This document shows, one piece after another, positions 27,982-36,956 of a stretch of 64,000 bases of DNA. This DNA comes from UBA2330 sp049293015 (GTDB lineage Bacteria; Bacteroidota; Ignavibacteria; Tepidaquicellales; Tepidaquicellaceae), in NCBI GenBank assembly GCA_049293015.1, contig JBATSB010000129.1:1-64000 (forward strand), given 5' to 3'. The position numbers and the translations under genes are program-made. Every line of letters begins with the position of its first letter. Position 1 is the first letter of the stretch. The notes below the pieces were generated by a model. The model made no database searches. It was not told the DNA's origin and was given only the letters and a program-made list of their open reading frames with translations.

Positions 27982-28565
27982 CTATTTTCCAGATCAGAAA
28001 TATTATCAATGTCCGTTAATACTTTTAATAAAAAATAGCTTTTATCACGTACATCAATTTTATCAATTGTTTGCTGAAGAACTTTTTCCGTACTCCATTC
28101 AATATCTTCGAACAATTCATCTGCTGAACTTTTCTGTCCGAGAAGATAGTAACCACCGTCATTTGCAGGTCCGAGGACGAAGTCAAATTCGTTAAGCTTT
28201 TCAAAAGCTTCATTTAAAATATTTTCATCAAGGTCAGCACAGTCGGTTCCAATGATAACAATTTTTTCATAATCTAAGGACAGAATTTCCTTAAATGCAT
28301 TTTTCATTTTTTCACCAAGGTCATTTCCCTTTTGCAAATACTGTATAAAATTTTCATCAAAGAGAACATCATCTTTACTGTCAGAAAGATATAAAAATTT
28401 ATCACAGCTTAAATTTTTTGTGTTGGCATAAGAGCGGTAAAGAAGTTTAAGATAAATTTCAAATGCTTTGTCGTCTCCAAGGTCTGCAGCGAGTCTTGTT
28501 TTCACTTTGCCGGGTACAGGGTTTTTTGCAAAAATTATCAGAGCTTCTTTATAATTTTTTTCCAT
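27969..28565 (-). CDS. TIGR04282 (DUF2064) arsenosugar-type glycosyltransferase
   Basis: A 198-aa nucleotidyl/glycosyl-transferase-fold protein. The N-terminal IIFAKNPVPGKVKTRLA, KGNDLGEKMKNAF, IGTDCADL and GPANDGGYYLLG are the family landmarks. Members often accompany arsM/arsS genes in arsenosugar clusters, and ArsS is encoded 10 kb away here. The family is also found outside such clusters, so the role is not certain. Its ATG overlaps the stop of the upstream GT-C gene by one base (TAATG), so the two are translationally coupled, which points to a lipid or polyprenol-sugar context. Confidence 0.85.
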   Translation of the reverse strand: MEKNYKEALIIFAKNPVPGKVKTRLAADLGDDKAFEIYLKLLYRSYANTKNLSCDKFLYLSDSKDDVLFDENFIQYLQKGNDLGEKMKNAFKEILSLDYEKIVIIGTDCADLDENILNEAFEKLNEFDFVLGPANDGGYYLLGQKSSADELFEDIEWSTEKVLQQTIDKIDVRDKSYFLLKVLTDIDNISDLENSTDY

Positions 28566-29905
28566 TAAGTAATTTCTTTAGTGGTTAATAAATTATCCTG
28601 ATCCGCATTTTTTAATTTTTTAAAATCTAAAAATAAGAGAACTAATACACCAACATATTCTATCATCAGAACAGGAAATACATCTTCCCATATACCTGTA
28701 CTCAGATAATAGTAGACCGTGAGATTTGTAAGAGCTATGATCCCCGTCCAGTAAATGGAAGTATAACTGAAGTACAACGGCAGCATCATTACGAGAACAG
28801 ACAAGTACCAGGGGTGAACGGTATGTGAAAAAAGAAAATAGAATATTAAAATGAATGTAATCTTTTTTATGAAATCGGTTTTTGAGAATAAAATAGTGAA
28901 GTATGAAATGACAAAAAATATAAGTAGCATCTTTCTAGTGACTGCATGGTCGTTAATTCCTGTGAGTTCTGACAGAAATAAAATTATTTTATAAATGAGA
29001 TTATTTGAATACCAGTGTGTCATATAATTTCCCATCACCTGAAAAATATTTATAATGCCCTCTCTGTAGAAGTAAATAATTGAAAATGGCAGAAGAAAGA
29101 AAATAATATTCTTCAGTATTTTGATTAAAGAAATTTCCTGTTTGTAAAAATAAAGAAGCAGTACAGGCAGAAACATGAGTGAATAGGTTTTGCTTAAAAC
29201 CGATATACCGAGGAAAAGTAGAGAGAGCGGGAGGTTTTTATTTAATGTAAAATAAATACATCCCGACAGAAAAAAGATCAGCACAATATCGATATGTGCA
29301 TTCAGAAAAAATTCGAGAATTATCAGAGGTGAGAATGCATAAAGAATTATTGATGACGAACTGAGATCCATTTTTTTGAGACATCCTAAAATGAAAAGCA
29401 TTATACCGATGTCAAATATCAGATAAATAATTTTCAACCCAGCAGCGCTGTGAGGTGAAAAGAGATAACCGAAATAGAAAATGATCTGTGACACCGGTGG
29501 ATAAATCGTTTTGATGTCGGGGAAGGAGACGTTCGGATAGATGACTTCATCGTGTAATTCAGTAAGCTCAAGCGGCGAATACATATAAGGATCCGTACCT
29601 TCGCTCTGAACTTTTCCGTCCCAGAGGTAACGGTAATAATCATCTGATGTCATAGGAGTCTGTAAGATCAGCACCAGCCGCAATACAATTGCGGCAAACA
29701 AAACCCACCTAACATCATCCTTCCAAAATTCACTTTTCTTGTTCCTAAAATACAGGATCAAGTACATCGCAAAGCTTACTCCAAAGACAACTATATACAA
29801 GACCACTTTGTCTTCTTTTGAAATGTCGACGAAGTAAAATGACATCAGCGACAATAAATATATAAGCAGGCACAGAATGTTGTATTTGTCTTTGAGAAAA
29901 ATCAA
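28565..29905 (-). CDS. Polytopic GT-C glycosyltransferase (PIG-M/GT87-like)
   Basis: A 446-aa protein with about ten to twelve hydrophobic segments. The first extracytoplasmic loop carries SDDYYRYLWDGKVQSEGTDP (about 88-107), the acidic motif expected of polyprenyl-phosphate-sugar-using GT-C enzymes such as mannosyltransferases. It probably transfers mannose or another hexose from a polyprenol donor on the periplasmic face. The start is TTG; no nearer ATG preserves the first TM helix. It is coupled to the TIGR04282 gene. Confidence 0.75.
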   Translation of the reverse strand: MIFLKDKYNILCLLIYLLSLMSFYFVDISKEDKVVLYIVVFGVSFAMYLILYFRNKKSEFWKDDVRWVLFAAIVLRLVLILQTPMTSDDYYRYLWDGKVQSEGTDPYMYSPLELTELHDEVIYPNVSFPDIKTIYPPVSQIIFYFGYLFSPHSAAGLKIIYLIFDIGIMLFILGCLKKMDLSSSSIILYAFSPLIILEFFLNAHIDIVLIFFLSGCIYFTLNKNLPLSLLFLGISVLSKTYSLMFLPVLLLYFYKQEISLIKILKNIIFFLLPFSIIYFYREGIINIFQVMGNYMTHWYSNNLIYKIILFLSELTGINDHAVTRKMLLIFFVISYFTILFSKTDFIKKITFILIFYFLFSHTVHPWYLSVLVMMLPLYFSYTSIYWTGIIALTNLTVYYYLSTGIWEDVFPVLMIEYVGVLVLLFLDFKKLKNADQDNLLTTKEIT

Positions 29906-30536
29906 GTGAGGTTATATGAATTAAAAATTAGGAATTAAGAATTAAAAATTATTACAAAGTTATGAGTAGAGGGAATCAATTTCAAATTACAAATTTCAGA
30001 TTTCAAATAACAAAAACTGGAAATCCTTTTATCTAAAAATTCCCGATTCAGATTTTATAGATAAGTTTCGTGTGGATTCCCGCTACAAGCACGCGGGAAT
30101 GACGAGTAGGGGGATTTACGAATAATACCATTTAGAAAATTTTAATTTTGAGCCGTTGTTGGTCTTAGGGAGCGGAGCGAGCGTGACCAACAACAAACGT
30201 AAACGATAATTCGGCAGATGCAGGATGTTGGTGGCCAAAAAATTTGAGTAAGTTGTACAGTGGAATATAAATTTAAAGAACAAACTTTTTAGAACACCAA
30301 CATCGGCGAAAATATAGATAAGTTTCGTGTGGATTCCCTCTAGGAGCACGAGGGAATGACAAATTTTGGGGAACTTGCAGGAATGGCGAGTAGGGGGAAT
30401 TACGAATTACGAATTACGAATATTAAAATATAGAAAATTTTAATATATATTTGTTGTTTGAAAATTTAAGAAGAAGGTACAATATGAAAATTTTGAAAAC
30501 CCTGAATTTCCTTTAATCCTGAAAATCCCGGTTAAA
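29906..30536. repeat. Intergenic repeat island with nested hairpins
   Basis: No supported gene in about 630 bases. Contents in order: AT-rich GAATTAAAAATTA words (29926-29950); AAATTTCAGATTTCAAAT words; hairpin ATTCCCGC/GCGGGAAT (30076-30100); a 10-bp inverted repeat GTTGTTGGTC/GACCAACAAC (30155-30164 with 30185-30194); a 10-bp inverted repeat GATGTTGGTG/CACCAACATC (30224-30233 with 30295-30304); hairpin ATTCCCTC/GAGGGAAT (30333-30357); and tandem GAATTAC words (about 30399-30419). The two ATTCCC hairpins share the 5' flank ATAGATAAGTTTCGTGTGG. Confidence 0.8.
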
Positions 30537-31250
30537 TCAAGACTTAAAGATCGTATAGAGAATTTTTACACCGGCTTTTACGCTGCCTGTCAATGTGCCT
30601 GTTACTTTTGATTTGCCGATACGTTTTCGGTAACTGACAGGAACTTCAATACATTTCATTTTAAGCTTTGCTGCTTTGATCTGCATCTCGACTGTCCAGC
30701 CGTAATTCATATCTTCCATTTTCATTTTTTTCAGCGAACTTACCCTGATTGCACGGAAAGGACCAAGGTCGGTGAATTCATATTTCCAGAAAAGCTTTAT
30801 GAGCTTAGTCGAAAGCCAGTTACCGAATTCCGCCTGAGGAAGAAGTGAATCTTCTTCGGTCATACCGAGCTTTTTACCGAGTATGCGCGAACCGATGACC
30901 ATGTCATAATTTTCATCTGTTAAGGGAGCAACAACTTTTTCCATCTCTTCAGGATGATCAGAATAATCTCCGTCGAGAAAAACTATTACATCATCTTCTT
31001 TACATTTTGCAAAAACATGCTCCATTCCTTTCAGACATGCAGCACCGTAACCCCTTACAGGCTCTGACAGAACTGTTGCTCCTGCATTGCGTGCAGTCTC
31101 AATTGTTTTATCAACAGAACCGTTGTCAATTACAACAACTTCTTTTACAAAATTTTCGGGAATGTCATTTATTACTTTTGCGATTGAAGCTTCTTCATTT
31201 ATTGCGGGGATGATGACGTATATGTCTTTTTTATAATAGAAATTATTCAT
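30537..31250 (-). CDS. Family 2 glycosyltransferase, DPM1-like
   Basis: Cytoplasmic-face GT-A enzyme of 237 aa. Motifs: YVIIPAINEEASIAKVINDI, VVIDNGSVDKT, FLDGDYSDHPEE (DxD) and WTVEMQIKAAKLKMK. Closest in layout to dolichyl/polyprenyl-phosphate mannose or glucose synthases, and it lacks the C-terminal TM helices of longer members. I chose the ATG at 31250, eight bases inside the preceding GT39 gene, over a TTG four codons upstream. It probably makes the polyprenyl-phosphate sugar used by the adjacent GT-C enzymes. Confidence 0.88.
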   Translation of the reverse strand: MNNFYYKKDIYVIIPAINEEASIAKVINDIPENFVKEVVVIDNGSVDKTIETARNAGATVLSEPVRGYGAACLKGMEHVFAKCKEDDVIVFLDGDYSDHPEEMEKVVAPLTDENYDMVIGSRILGKKLGMTEEDSLLPQAEFGNWLSTKLIKLFWKYEFTDLGPFRAIRVSSLKKMKMEDMNYGWTVEMQIKAAKLKMKCIEVPVSYRKRIGKSKVTGTLTGSVKAGVKILYTIFKS

Positions 31251-32808
31251 GCACAGAGACAAGCTCGGGTTTGAAATTTCTACACTGTAATATTCTGAAC
31301 TCCTGTATCAGATCTTTTGAAATAGAAAACTTTATGTCCTTCACTTCTTTTACTTCCTCAAACTTGTTATATAAATATTTTATATCTGAACCTTTGTATG
31401 TAACTATCACTGCATCTTTGCCACTTAAGTTTTCAAAAACTTCAGCAGAGTTAAGATATCTGAAACGCATATCTCCAACCAGATACACATTTTCCTTTTT
31501 CATATAAAATTTCAGAAGCGGACTGAGATTGAAATTGTCGCTGGCAATGAAATCATATTCGAGATCATTCGAATTTATTTCACTGCTGATCTCAGTGATG
31601 TTTTTTTGCCAATGCTTCATTTTCAGAATACGGTCTTCCCAGTTTTTGTCATTGCCTGTGAGATCTTTATGTCCTGGCCAGTAGTCGTGAAATGTATCAT
31701 TTATATAATTGCCGAATTTATTATCCGCTATGTTTTTTATGGAGTCTGAATTTAAATTCAGAAGGATAAGTAAAAATAAATTCATCCCGATCATAAGAGT
31801 AAAGATTGTTATTATGAATTTACTACTTTTTTTAAACTTTGTAAAATTTACAAAAAGAAAAGATATAACCAAAGGTATGTATGCAGTAAACGCCCAGTTG
31901 CCTTTAAGTTTGCCTGCCATCGCAAGAACTGCAAAAACTGAAAAGATAAAAATTCCTGAGAAGAGTAAATACTTCTCTTCAACAGACTTGTCTTTTTTGC
32001 CAAACTGTTTTACTGTGATATAAATTATAAAAAGAAAAGATATTGGCAGCAGAATTGCTATCTGTGAAAGAATGAATTTCCATAAATTTTCACCAAGTCC
32101 TGAAGACACAGCGTCTGCACCGGTATTCACATAATAATTAATCCAGACAGGTTCGTAAATAATGTTCCAGATTATCAAAGGTGAGATAATTACCAAAAGC
32201 GAAATGACAACGGCAGTGATCTTCTCATAAGTAATACTGTTAATTTCATTTCTCTTTAAAAAAAGAAATACTGCAAATGCCGGAACAAAGACTGCGCCTG
32301 TATATTTACTTAGTATCAAAAGTCCAAAAGTGATACCGCAAAGAATCCAGTCTTTCAGGCTTCCAAACTTTAAAACTCTTAATGTAAAATAAATTGAAAT
32401 TACTGAAAACATTAAAAGCATTGAATCGGGTGAAATGAAAGAAGTGTAAATCGTCACGAAGGGTATACTGAATAACAGGATCATCGAAATCAAAATTTTC
32501 TTTTTTGAAAATCCGAGCATCTTACCTGTTTTGTAAAAAAACAAAATGATCACAAAGTTGGTCAGCAGCGCAGCCATTCTGACTGTGAATTCATTTAGTA
32601 ATCCGGGCATCATAGTAAAGATCTTTATACCGATAAGAGTCGTGAATGAATATGACGGATCGGGATTCTGAGACCAGTTCCAGTAGATCGCTTCATCTTC
32701 AAAGAGTCCGGTATTGAAGGAGATTGTAAACTTCAGGGCGAGAATTATGCCCAGTAAAATTTTTAATCCGTTTATAATAAATGGATCAGTTATTTTTTTC
32801 TGCATCAT
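31243..32808 (-). CDS. GT39/ArnT-like polyprenol-sugar transferase
   Basis: Polytopic membrane protein of 521 aa, about 11-12 TM helices. The first loop has FEDEAIYWNWSQNPDPSYS (about 35-53), the Asp/Glu-rich motif of PMT/ArnT (PMT_2) glycosyltransferases, followed by a region like the GT39 core. A soluble C-terminal stretch (about 395-521) would lie in the periplasm. The acceptor could be protein, lipid A or polysaccharide. It overlaps the upstream DUF547 gene by 23 bases and the downstream GT2 gene by eight, so the three form a compact operon. Confidence 0.85.
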   Translation of the reverse strand: MMQKKITDPFIINGLKILLGIILALKFTISFNTGLFEDEAIYWNWSQNPDPSYSFTTLIGIKIFTMMPGLLNEFTVRMAALLTNFVIILFFYKTGKMLGFSKKKILISMILLFSIPFVTIYTSFISPDSMLLMFSVISIYFTLRVLKFGSLKDWILCGITFGLLILSKYTGAVFVPAFAVFLFLKRNEINSITYEKITAVVISLLVIISPLIIWNIIYEPVWINYYVNTGADAVSSGLGENLWKFILSQIAILLPISFLFIIYITVKQFGKKDKSVEEKYLLFSGIFIFSVFAVLAMAGKLKGNWAFTAYIPLVISFLFVNFTKFKKSSKFIITIFTLMIGMNLFLLILLNLNSDSIKNIADNKFGNYINDTFHDYWPGHKDLTGNDKNWEDRILKMKHWQKNITEISSEINSNDLEYDFIASDNFNLSPLLKFYMKKENVYLVGDMRFRYLNSAEVFENLSGKDAVIVTYKGSDIKYLYNKFEEVKEVKDIKFSISKDLIQEFRILQCRNFKPELVSVHE

Positions 32809-33598
32809 TCAGTTTCCAGGAGTAATCAATATAATTTATGTCTTCTGTATTATTCTGTAGAATAAAATTTTTATCGCCTTCGTTGATATATTTTAGAATG
32901 TGATTTTTAACGGTTGTATCATTTTTTACAAAATCTCTTGCATACCATTTATAAATAGTGGAAAGATATAAAGCATTTTCTTTTTTATCGAGATAATTTT
33001 TCTCCTGATCATCGAGAAATATGGCTGCCTGCGTATTCAACTGTTCATCTAACTTTGAGGGGAGGTATGCTTCCGAGATCAATTCGGGACAGCTTTCGGC
33101 AGCGCAGACGAGTGCATAGTGAATTCTCGGATCATTGTAATCAGGAATAATGATCTTTTTTTCAATCTCATCCAGACTGAACATTCTGCCGCCAGCCATT
33201 TCAATAAAATTAATCTTCCAGGGGTCTGTGCCAGTTTTTTCTTCTATTTCAAGAATTGAACCGAGTGGATAGTGATCCGTAATGAGCTTGATGGTAAAAG
33301 CATTATAAGCATTGATCCAGAAAGCAAGTCTTTCATTTCCATCTTCAATATTATACGGTTCGGTATTTCTTACCTGTGTAATATATTTATTCAAAGCATT
33401 GTCATCCATCACCTGTTCATAATTTACATTTCCGCCTTTTACATATTTTTGCATAAACTCGTTGACGGGAGTGAAATCAAATTTTATGTTTTCAGAGTTT
33501 GATGTCTGAACTGATTTTATTTCTTCGGTTTCATTTTTTGAACAGGAAGAAATTAGTATAGGAAGTAAAAGTATTAGTGCTATAAAAATTTTATTCAT
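32786..33598 (-). CDS. DUF547 lipoprotein
   Basis: 270 aa with a lipoprotein signal peptide (lipobox LISSC, Cys19), so probably anchored in the envelope. The DUF547 core is visible: ERLAFWINAYNAFTIKLI (about 87-104), ILEIEEKTGTDPWK, DPRIHYALVCAAESCPEL and FLDDQEKNYLD. The family has a cysteine-peptidase-like fold; a possible catalytic Cys lies in CAAESCP. Function is unknown. First gene of the operon with GT39 and GT2, which suggests a link to envelope glycosylation. Confidence 0.88.
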   Translation of the reverse strand: MNKIFIALILLLPILISSCSKNETEEIKSVQTSNSENIKFDFTPVNEFMQKYVKGGNVNYEQVMDDNALNKYITQVRNTEPYNIEDGNERLAFWINAYNAFTIKLITDHYPLGSILEIEEKTGTDPWKINFIEMAGGRMFSLDEIEKKIIIPDYNDPRIHYALVCAAESCPELISEAYLPSKLDEQLNTQAAIFLDDQEKNYLDKKENALYLSTIYKWYARDFVKNDTTVKNHILKYINEGDKNFILQNNTEDINYIDYSWKLNDAEKNN

Positions 33599-33922
33599 AT
33601 AAAAATATTATCTTAATTAATAAAAAATGTTAAACATACATCCAAAATGTTTTATTACTATAATCAAGATTCATTATTATATATTTACTTTTTGAATGAC
33701 AAAAAAATCTTGACTTGTAGTGATAAAATGTCTGAGTTGAGTTTGAAACGGAGTTTCAATTTCAAGTGCGTTACCAAGCTGGAGCTTGGTAACAAGCGGG
33801 AAAGTTATAAAATCTTTATTCATAAATAATTTAGATTATTATTTTAAATATTCTTTTTTTTAAATGTTTGATCAGAGTCACGTGATCTTCGGACTCTGCG
33901 ATATAAAAAACTTATTTGAACA
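33599..33922. repeat. Intergenic region with two strong hairpins and a palindrome remnant
   Basis: No supported gene. TTGAAAC-GGA-GTTTCAA (33743-33759) is followed by GTTACCAAGCT/AGCTTGGTAAC (33770-33793), an 11-bp stem. Further right, CAGAGTC and GACTCTG (33873-33879 with 33892-33898) preserve the outer arms of the 34-bp palindrome family seen at 2.3-2.6 kb. The stretch downstream of the polyferredoxin stop may serve as its transcript end. Confidence 0.75.
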
Positions 33923-35236
33923 TCATCTCAGATATTCTTTATTGAGTTCATATCTGCCAGTGACAGGTCCATTCTCTAAACGGAGAACGCCTCTCGGGCA
34001 AACTTCCGAACAGACACCGCATCCGACACATGATGCTCTGATCACATTCTGTCCTCGCTGTGCATAAGACTTTACGTCAATTCCCATTTCACAGAAAGTG
34101 GAACAGTTACCACATGAGATGCACTGACCGCCATTAACTGTAATTCTGAATCTAGAAAAATATTTCTGAAAGATTCCTAAGACAGCAGCCATCGGACATC
34201 CGAATCTGCACCAGACGCGGCTTCCCATCAGCGGATAGAATCCAACTCCGATCACTCCTGCAAACATTGCACCGATAAAAAATCCATACCACTTATTCGC
34301 GCTGTGTACAAATTCACCGAGTATAAAATTTTCATTAACACTATCTATCCAGAGCAATGCTGTGATCAAAGTAATAATTACTAAAACGGAATGCACCATC
34401 CATCTTTCTATCTTCCAGCCTGTAAGTGATTTATCGGAATTCTGTCTGAAAGGATCGCCGAGTGTTTCAGCCAATGCACCGCAGCCGCAGACCCATGAGC
34501 AGTACCATCTCTTTCCGTAAAAATAAGTCAGCACAGGTGTAGCGATTAAAGTCATCATTGCTGCCCAGAAGAACATGAACATTCCCAGTCCGCCTGAGCT
34601 TACAAGATAAGTGTAACTTGAAGGAAAAAGATAATCCGGCTTAAGGGGCCAAAAGTAAGTAAAATAAAATCCGTTTTGTATAAACATCGGAATCAGATAT
34701 GCAAGTATTAGTTGAAAAAACATTACTGAAAAAGTTCTGATGATCTGATATTTATTGTGTCTGTTTTGAATGATCATCCTGACTCCCATCACGAGAACAG
34801 CCAGTGTGTAAAGGGTCCCATAAAGGAACCATTGATTTGACGGATTTCCATTTAATGTATAACTCAGCGGATCGAAAATCCTGATGAGATTTTCCAAATG
34901 TTCGGGGTACCAGTAAATGAGAATATAAATGCCTGTCAGAAATATGGCAGTCACCCATCCGAGCATTCCGCGGTTAGTAGCTGACATAAACTGAATACCG
35001 TTTTTCTTCACACCTGGAAGAGTTTCTTTTAGTTGCGCAAAAAAGAATAATAAAGCTCCGATGCATGGAAGTATAATTGCCAAACCAAAAAACAATACTG
35101 GACTGAACTCTGTCACGCTAGTAAAGCTTATCAAGAAAAAAAGCATTCCAATCGAGAATATGGTAAGCCCTGTTTTTTTAAAAAAGGAATTATCTGATTC
35201 GGGAGAGTTGCCGATATTTATCAATTGTTCATTCAT
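33923..35236 (-). CDS. NapH/NosR-like membrane polyferredoxin
   Basis: 437 aa. Several TM helices are followed by CSWVCGCGALAETLGDPFR (about 244-262) and CRFGCPMA (about 348), the paired cysteine motifs of NapH/NosR/CcoG-like proteins. Two C-terminal 4Fe-4S sites follow (CISCGNCSTFCEMG and CVGCGVCSEVCPRG, about 371-418). It likely moves electrons from the membrane pool to a redox partner. It lies 12 bases downstream of the FAD oxidoreductase gene, so flavin to iron-sulfur transfer between the two is plausible. No nap or nos genes are present. Confidence 0.88.
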   Translation of the reverse strand: MNEQLINIGNSPESDNSFFKKTGLTIFSIGMLFFLISFTSVTEFSPVLFFGLAIILPCIGALLFFFAQLKETLPGVKKNGIQFMSATNRGMLGWVTAIFLTGIYILIYWYPEHLENLIRIFDPLSYTLNGNPSNQWFLYGTLYTLAVLVMGVRMIIQNRHNKYQIIRTFSVMFFQLILAYLIPMFIQNGFYFTYFWPLKPDYLFPSSYTYLVSSGGLGMFMFFWAAMMTLIATPVLTYFYGKRWYCSWVCGCGALAETLGDPFRQNSDKSLTGWKIERWMVHSVLVIITLITALLWIDSVNENFILGEFVHSANKWYGFFIGAMFAGVIGVGFYPLMGSRVWCRFGCPMAAVLGIFQKYFSRFRITVNGGQCISCGNCSTFCEMGIDVKSYAQRGQNVIRASCVGCGVCSEVCPRGVLRLENGPVTGRYELNKEYLR

Positions 35237-35247
35237 ATATTCTCATT

Positions 35248-36588
35248 TTACTGCAAAGAATTATTGAACAGTGAATTAAAAAGTTTTCGTTTTCTTTTCA
35301 GCTTAATGTTTTTTTCGGGATTCTGTGAATTAAATTTCTGAACAAGATCATTTTCATATTGTCTGAAAAATTCGGGATCGAAATTAGCTTCGCCAAGATT
35401 TTCCAAAACTTTCATAATACTAAATTTTTCTCTTATCCATTTTTCGCAAACCTCTTGTCTGTATCTGATTCCCATTAAATTAAATCCAATCACACATTCA
35501 TCTGTATAGACAATTCTGATTGACTTATTTCCTTGAGGACATTCCCAGTATAAATTTTTCTCACCTTCGACATTCATATTCACAAGACCGTAGACCTGAT
35601 ATTCAATATCGAGAAACTTTGCAGAGTTAAACCAGATGCCGGGTTCGTATATAGTTCTAATCCCGCATACTGTCTGAGCAAGCGTTTCGGCGTGCATTCT
35701 CCCTGTGTACCAGACCTGTTCGACATTTTTTCTGTTTGGAAATGCCGTACGGAATTCGGCACAGTCACCTGCTGCATATATATTTTCAATATTCGTTTCG
35801 AGAAATTCATTTACTAGAATGCCGCGATTAAATTCTATGTCAGTATTTTTAACTATTTCTATACTCGGGCTAACACCTGCTGTTAATCCTACAAGCTGGC
35901 ATTCGATCTCTTCGGCGGTCTTTGTTATAATGCTTTTCACTCTCTGACTTTCATCGCCTTTTATTTCATCAAGTTCAGAATCAAGTCTCAGATCTATATG
36001 ATGATCTCTGATATGTCTGTTGATCATTTCAGATTCTTCGGCAGGCAGAATATTATTCCAGTAGCTTTTTTCCCTTACGAGCAATGTAACTTCAATATTT
36101 CTCGATTTAAGCATTTCCGCAAGTTCAATTCCAATAAGTCCTCCGCCGACAATGACTGCTCTTTTGATATTGGGTGAGTTTTTTTCAAGAAGCTCAAGAT
36201 CCTGAAGTGAATATAATCCCTGAACTCCCTGCAGATCCTGACCTTTCCATCCGAATTTATTCGACTTTGAACCTGTAGCGATTATAAGTTTATCATAATT
36301 CAAAACATTGCCTCTTGCGAAATGCACCTGCTTTTTATTTGTATCAATAGCTGACGCATGTTCAAAGAGAAGTTCAATCCTGTTTTTTTTCCAGAAGTGA
36401 TCTTCGTATGGTTTGATATTATCAAATTTTTCATGTCCCATATAAACATACATCAGTGCAGTCCTTGAGTAAAAATATTTTGACTCGGATGATATAACAA
36501 AAATATTGCTGTCACTTCTTTTTCTTATATGGCGGGCTGCAGTAATACCTGTGATGCCGTTTCCGATGATGACAATATTATCAGACAT
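35248..36588 (-). CDS. NAD(P)/FAD-dependent pyridine nucleotide-disulfide-type oxidoreductase
   Basis: 446 aa with two Rossmann motifs: VIIGNGITGITAARHI for FAD (residues 5-20) and RAVIVGGGLIGIELAEML for NAD(P)H (about 145-162). It also has LIIATGSK and the FAD-closing IYAAGDCAEF (about 268). The layout resembles the NirB N-terminal or rubredoxin/ferredoxin reductases; no CxxC redox disulfide is visible. The C-terminal 130 residues are less conserved. It is probably the NAD(P)H-facing partner of the adjacent polyferredoxin. Confidence 0.88.
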   Translation of the reverse strand: MSDNIVIIGNGITGITAARHIRKRSDSNIFVISSESKYFYSRTALMYVYMGHEKFDNIKPYEDHFWKKNRIELLFEHASAIDTNKKQVHFARGNVLNYDKLIIATGSKSNKFGWKGQDLQGVQGLYSLQDLELLEKNSPNIKRAVIVGGGLIGIELAEMLKSRNIEVTLLVREKSYWNNILPAEESEMINRHIRDHHIDLRLDSELDEIKGDESQRVKSIITKTAEEIECQLVGLTAGVSPSIEIVKNTDIEFNRGILVNEFLETNIENIYAAGDCAEFRTAFPNRKNVEQVWYTGRMHAETLAQTVCGIRTIYEPGIWFNSAKFLDIEYQVYGLVNMNVEGEKNLYWECPQGNKSIRIVYTDECVIGFNLMGIRYRQEVCEKWIREKFSIMKVLENLGEANFDPEFFRQYENDLVQKFNSQNPEKNIKLKRKRKLFNSLFNNSLQ

Positions 36589-36956
36589 GAGTTAATTTTT
36601 TTTACAATATTAAAATATTTTCTCCATTAAAAACTGAAAATAAATATTTGCTTTCAGTTTTAACACACTTCGTTCATTACCATTAATTAAAGGGCGAAGT
36701 ATCATCGCTATCAGCAAACCCCTCCCAACCTCCCCTTTGAAAAAAGGGGAGGAGCATGAACTATTAAATTAAAAAGTTATAATAATCAAATTATTATAAA
36801 AAAATCCCTTAACTTAATGGTATTGCTCCTTCGCTCCTGCTTTTAAATTGTGAATAAAATTTAAATATATTTTAAACAGTGCTTTTAAAATCAATGGGTT
36901 TTAAAATTTATAAAATCTTAATGAATATTTTCACTACTGTATCTAAAAAACTTAAT
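36589..36956. repeat. Intergenic region holding repeat R3 with inverted ends
   Basis: No gene. 36678-36822 (145 bp) is bounded by imperfect inverted ends (TACCATTAA at the left, TTAATGGTA at the right, with a few more pairs inward). It contains AGTATCATCGCTATC and the CCTCCCC/GGGGAGG hairpin shared with R1 and R2 at 2.0-2.5 kb. The element separates the two halves of the minus-strand arsenosugar and redox gene run. Confidence 0.75.

Noticed and set aside
30116..30349. A 77-codon minus-strand frame in the repeat island
   Set aside because: It runs through two inverted repeats and a hairpin; no protein signature.
33647..33829. A 60-codon frame between the DUF547 and polyferredoxin genes
   Set aside because: It covers the two strong hairpins and shows no protein pattern.
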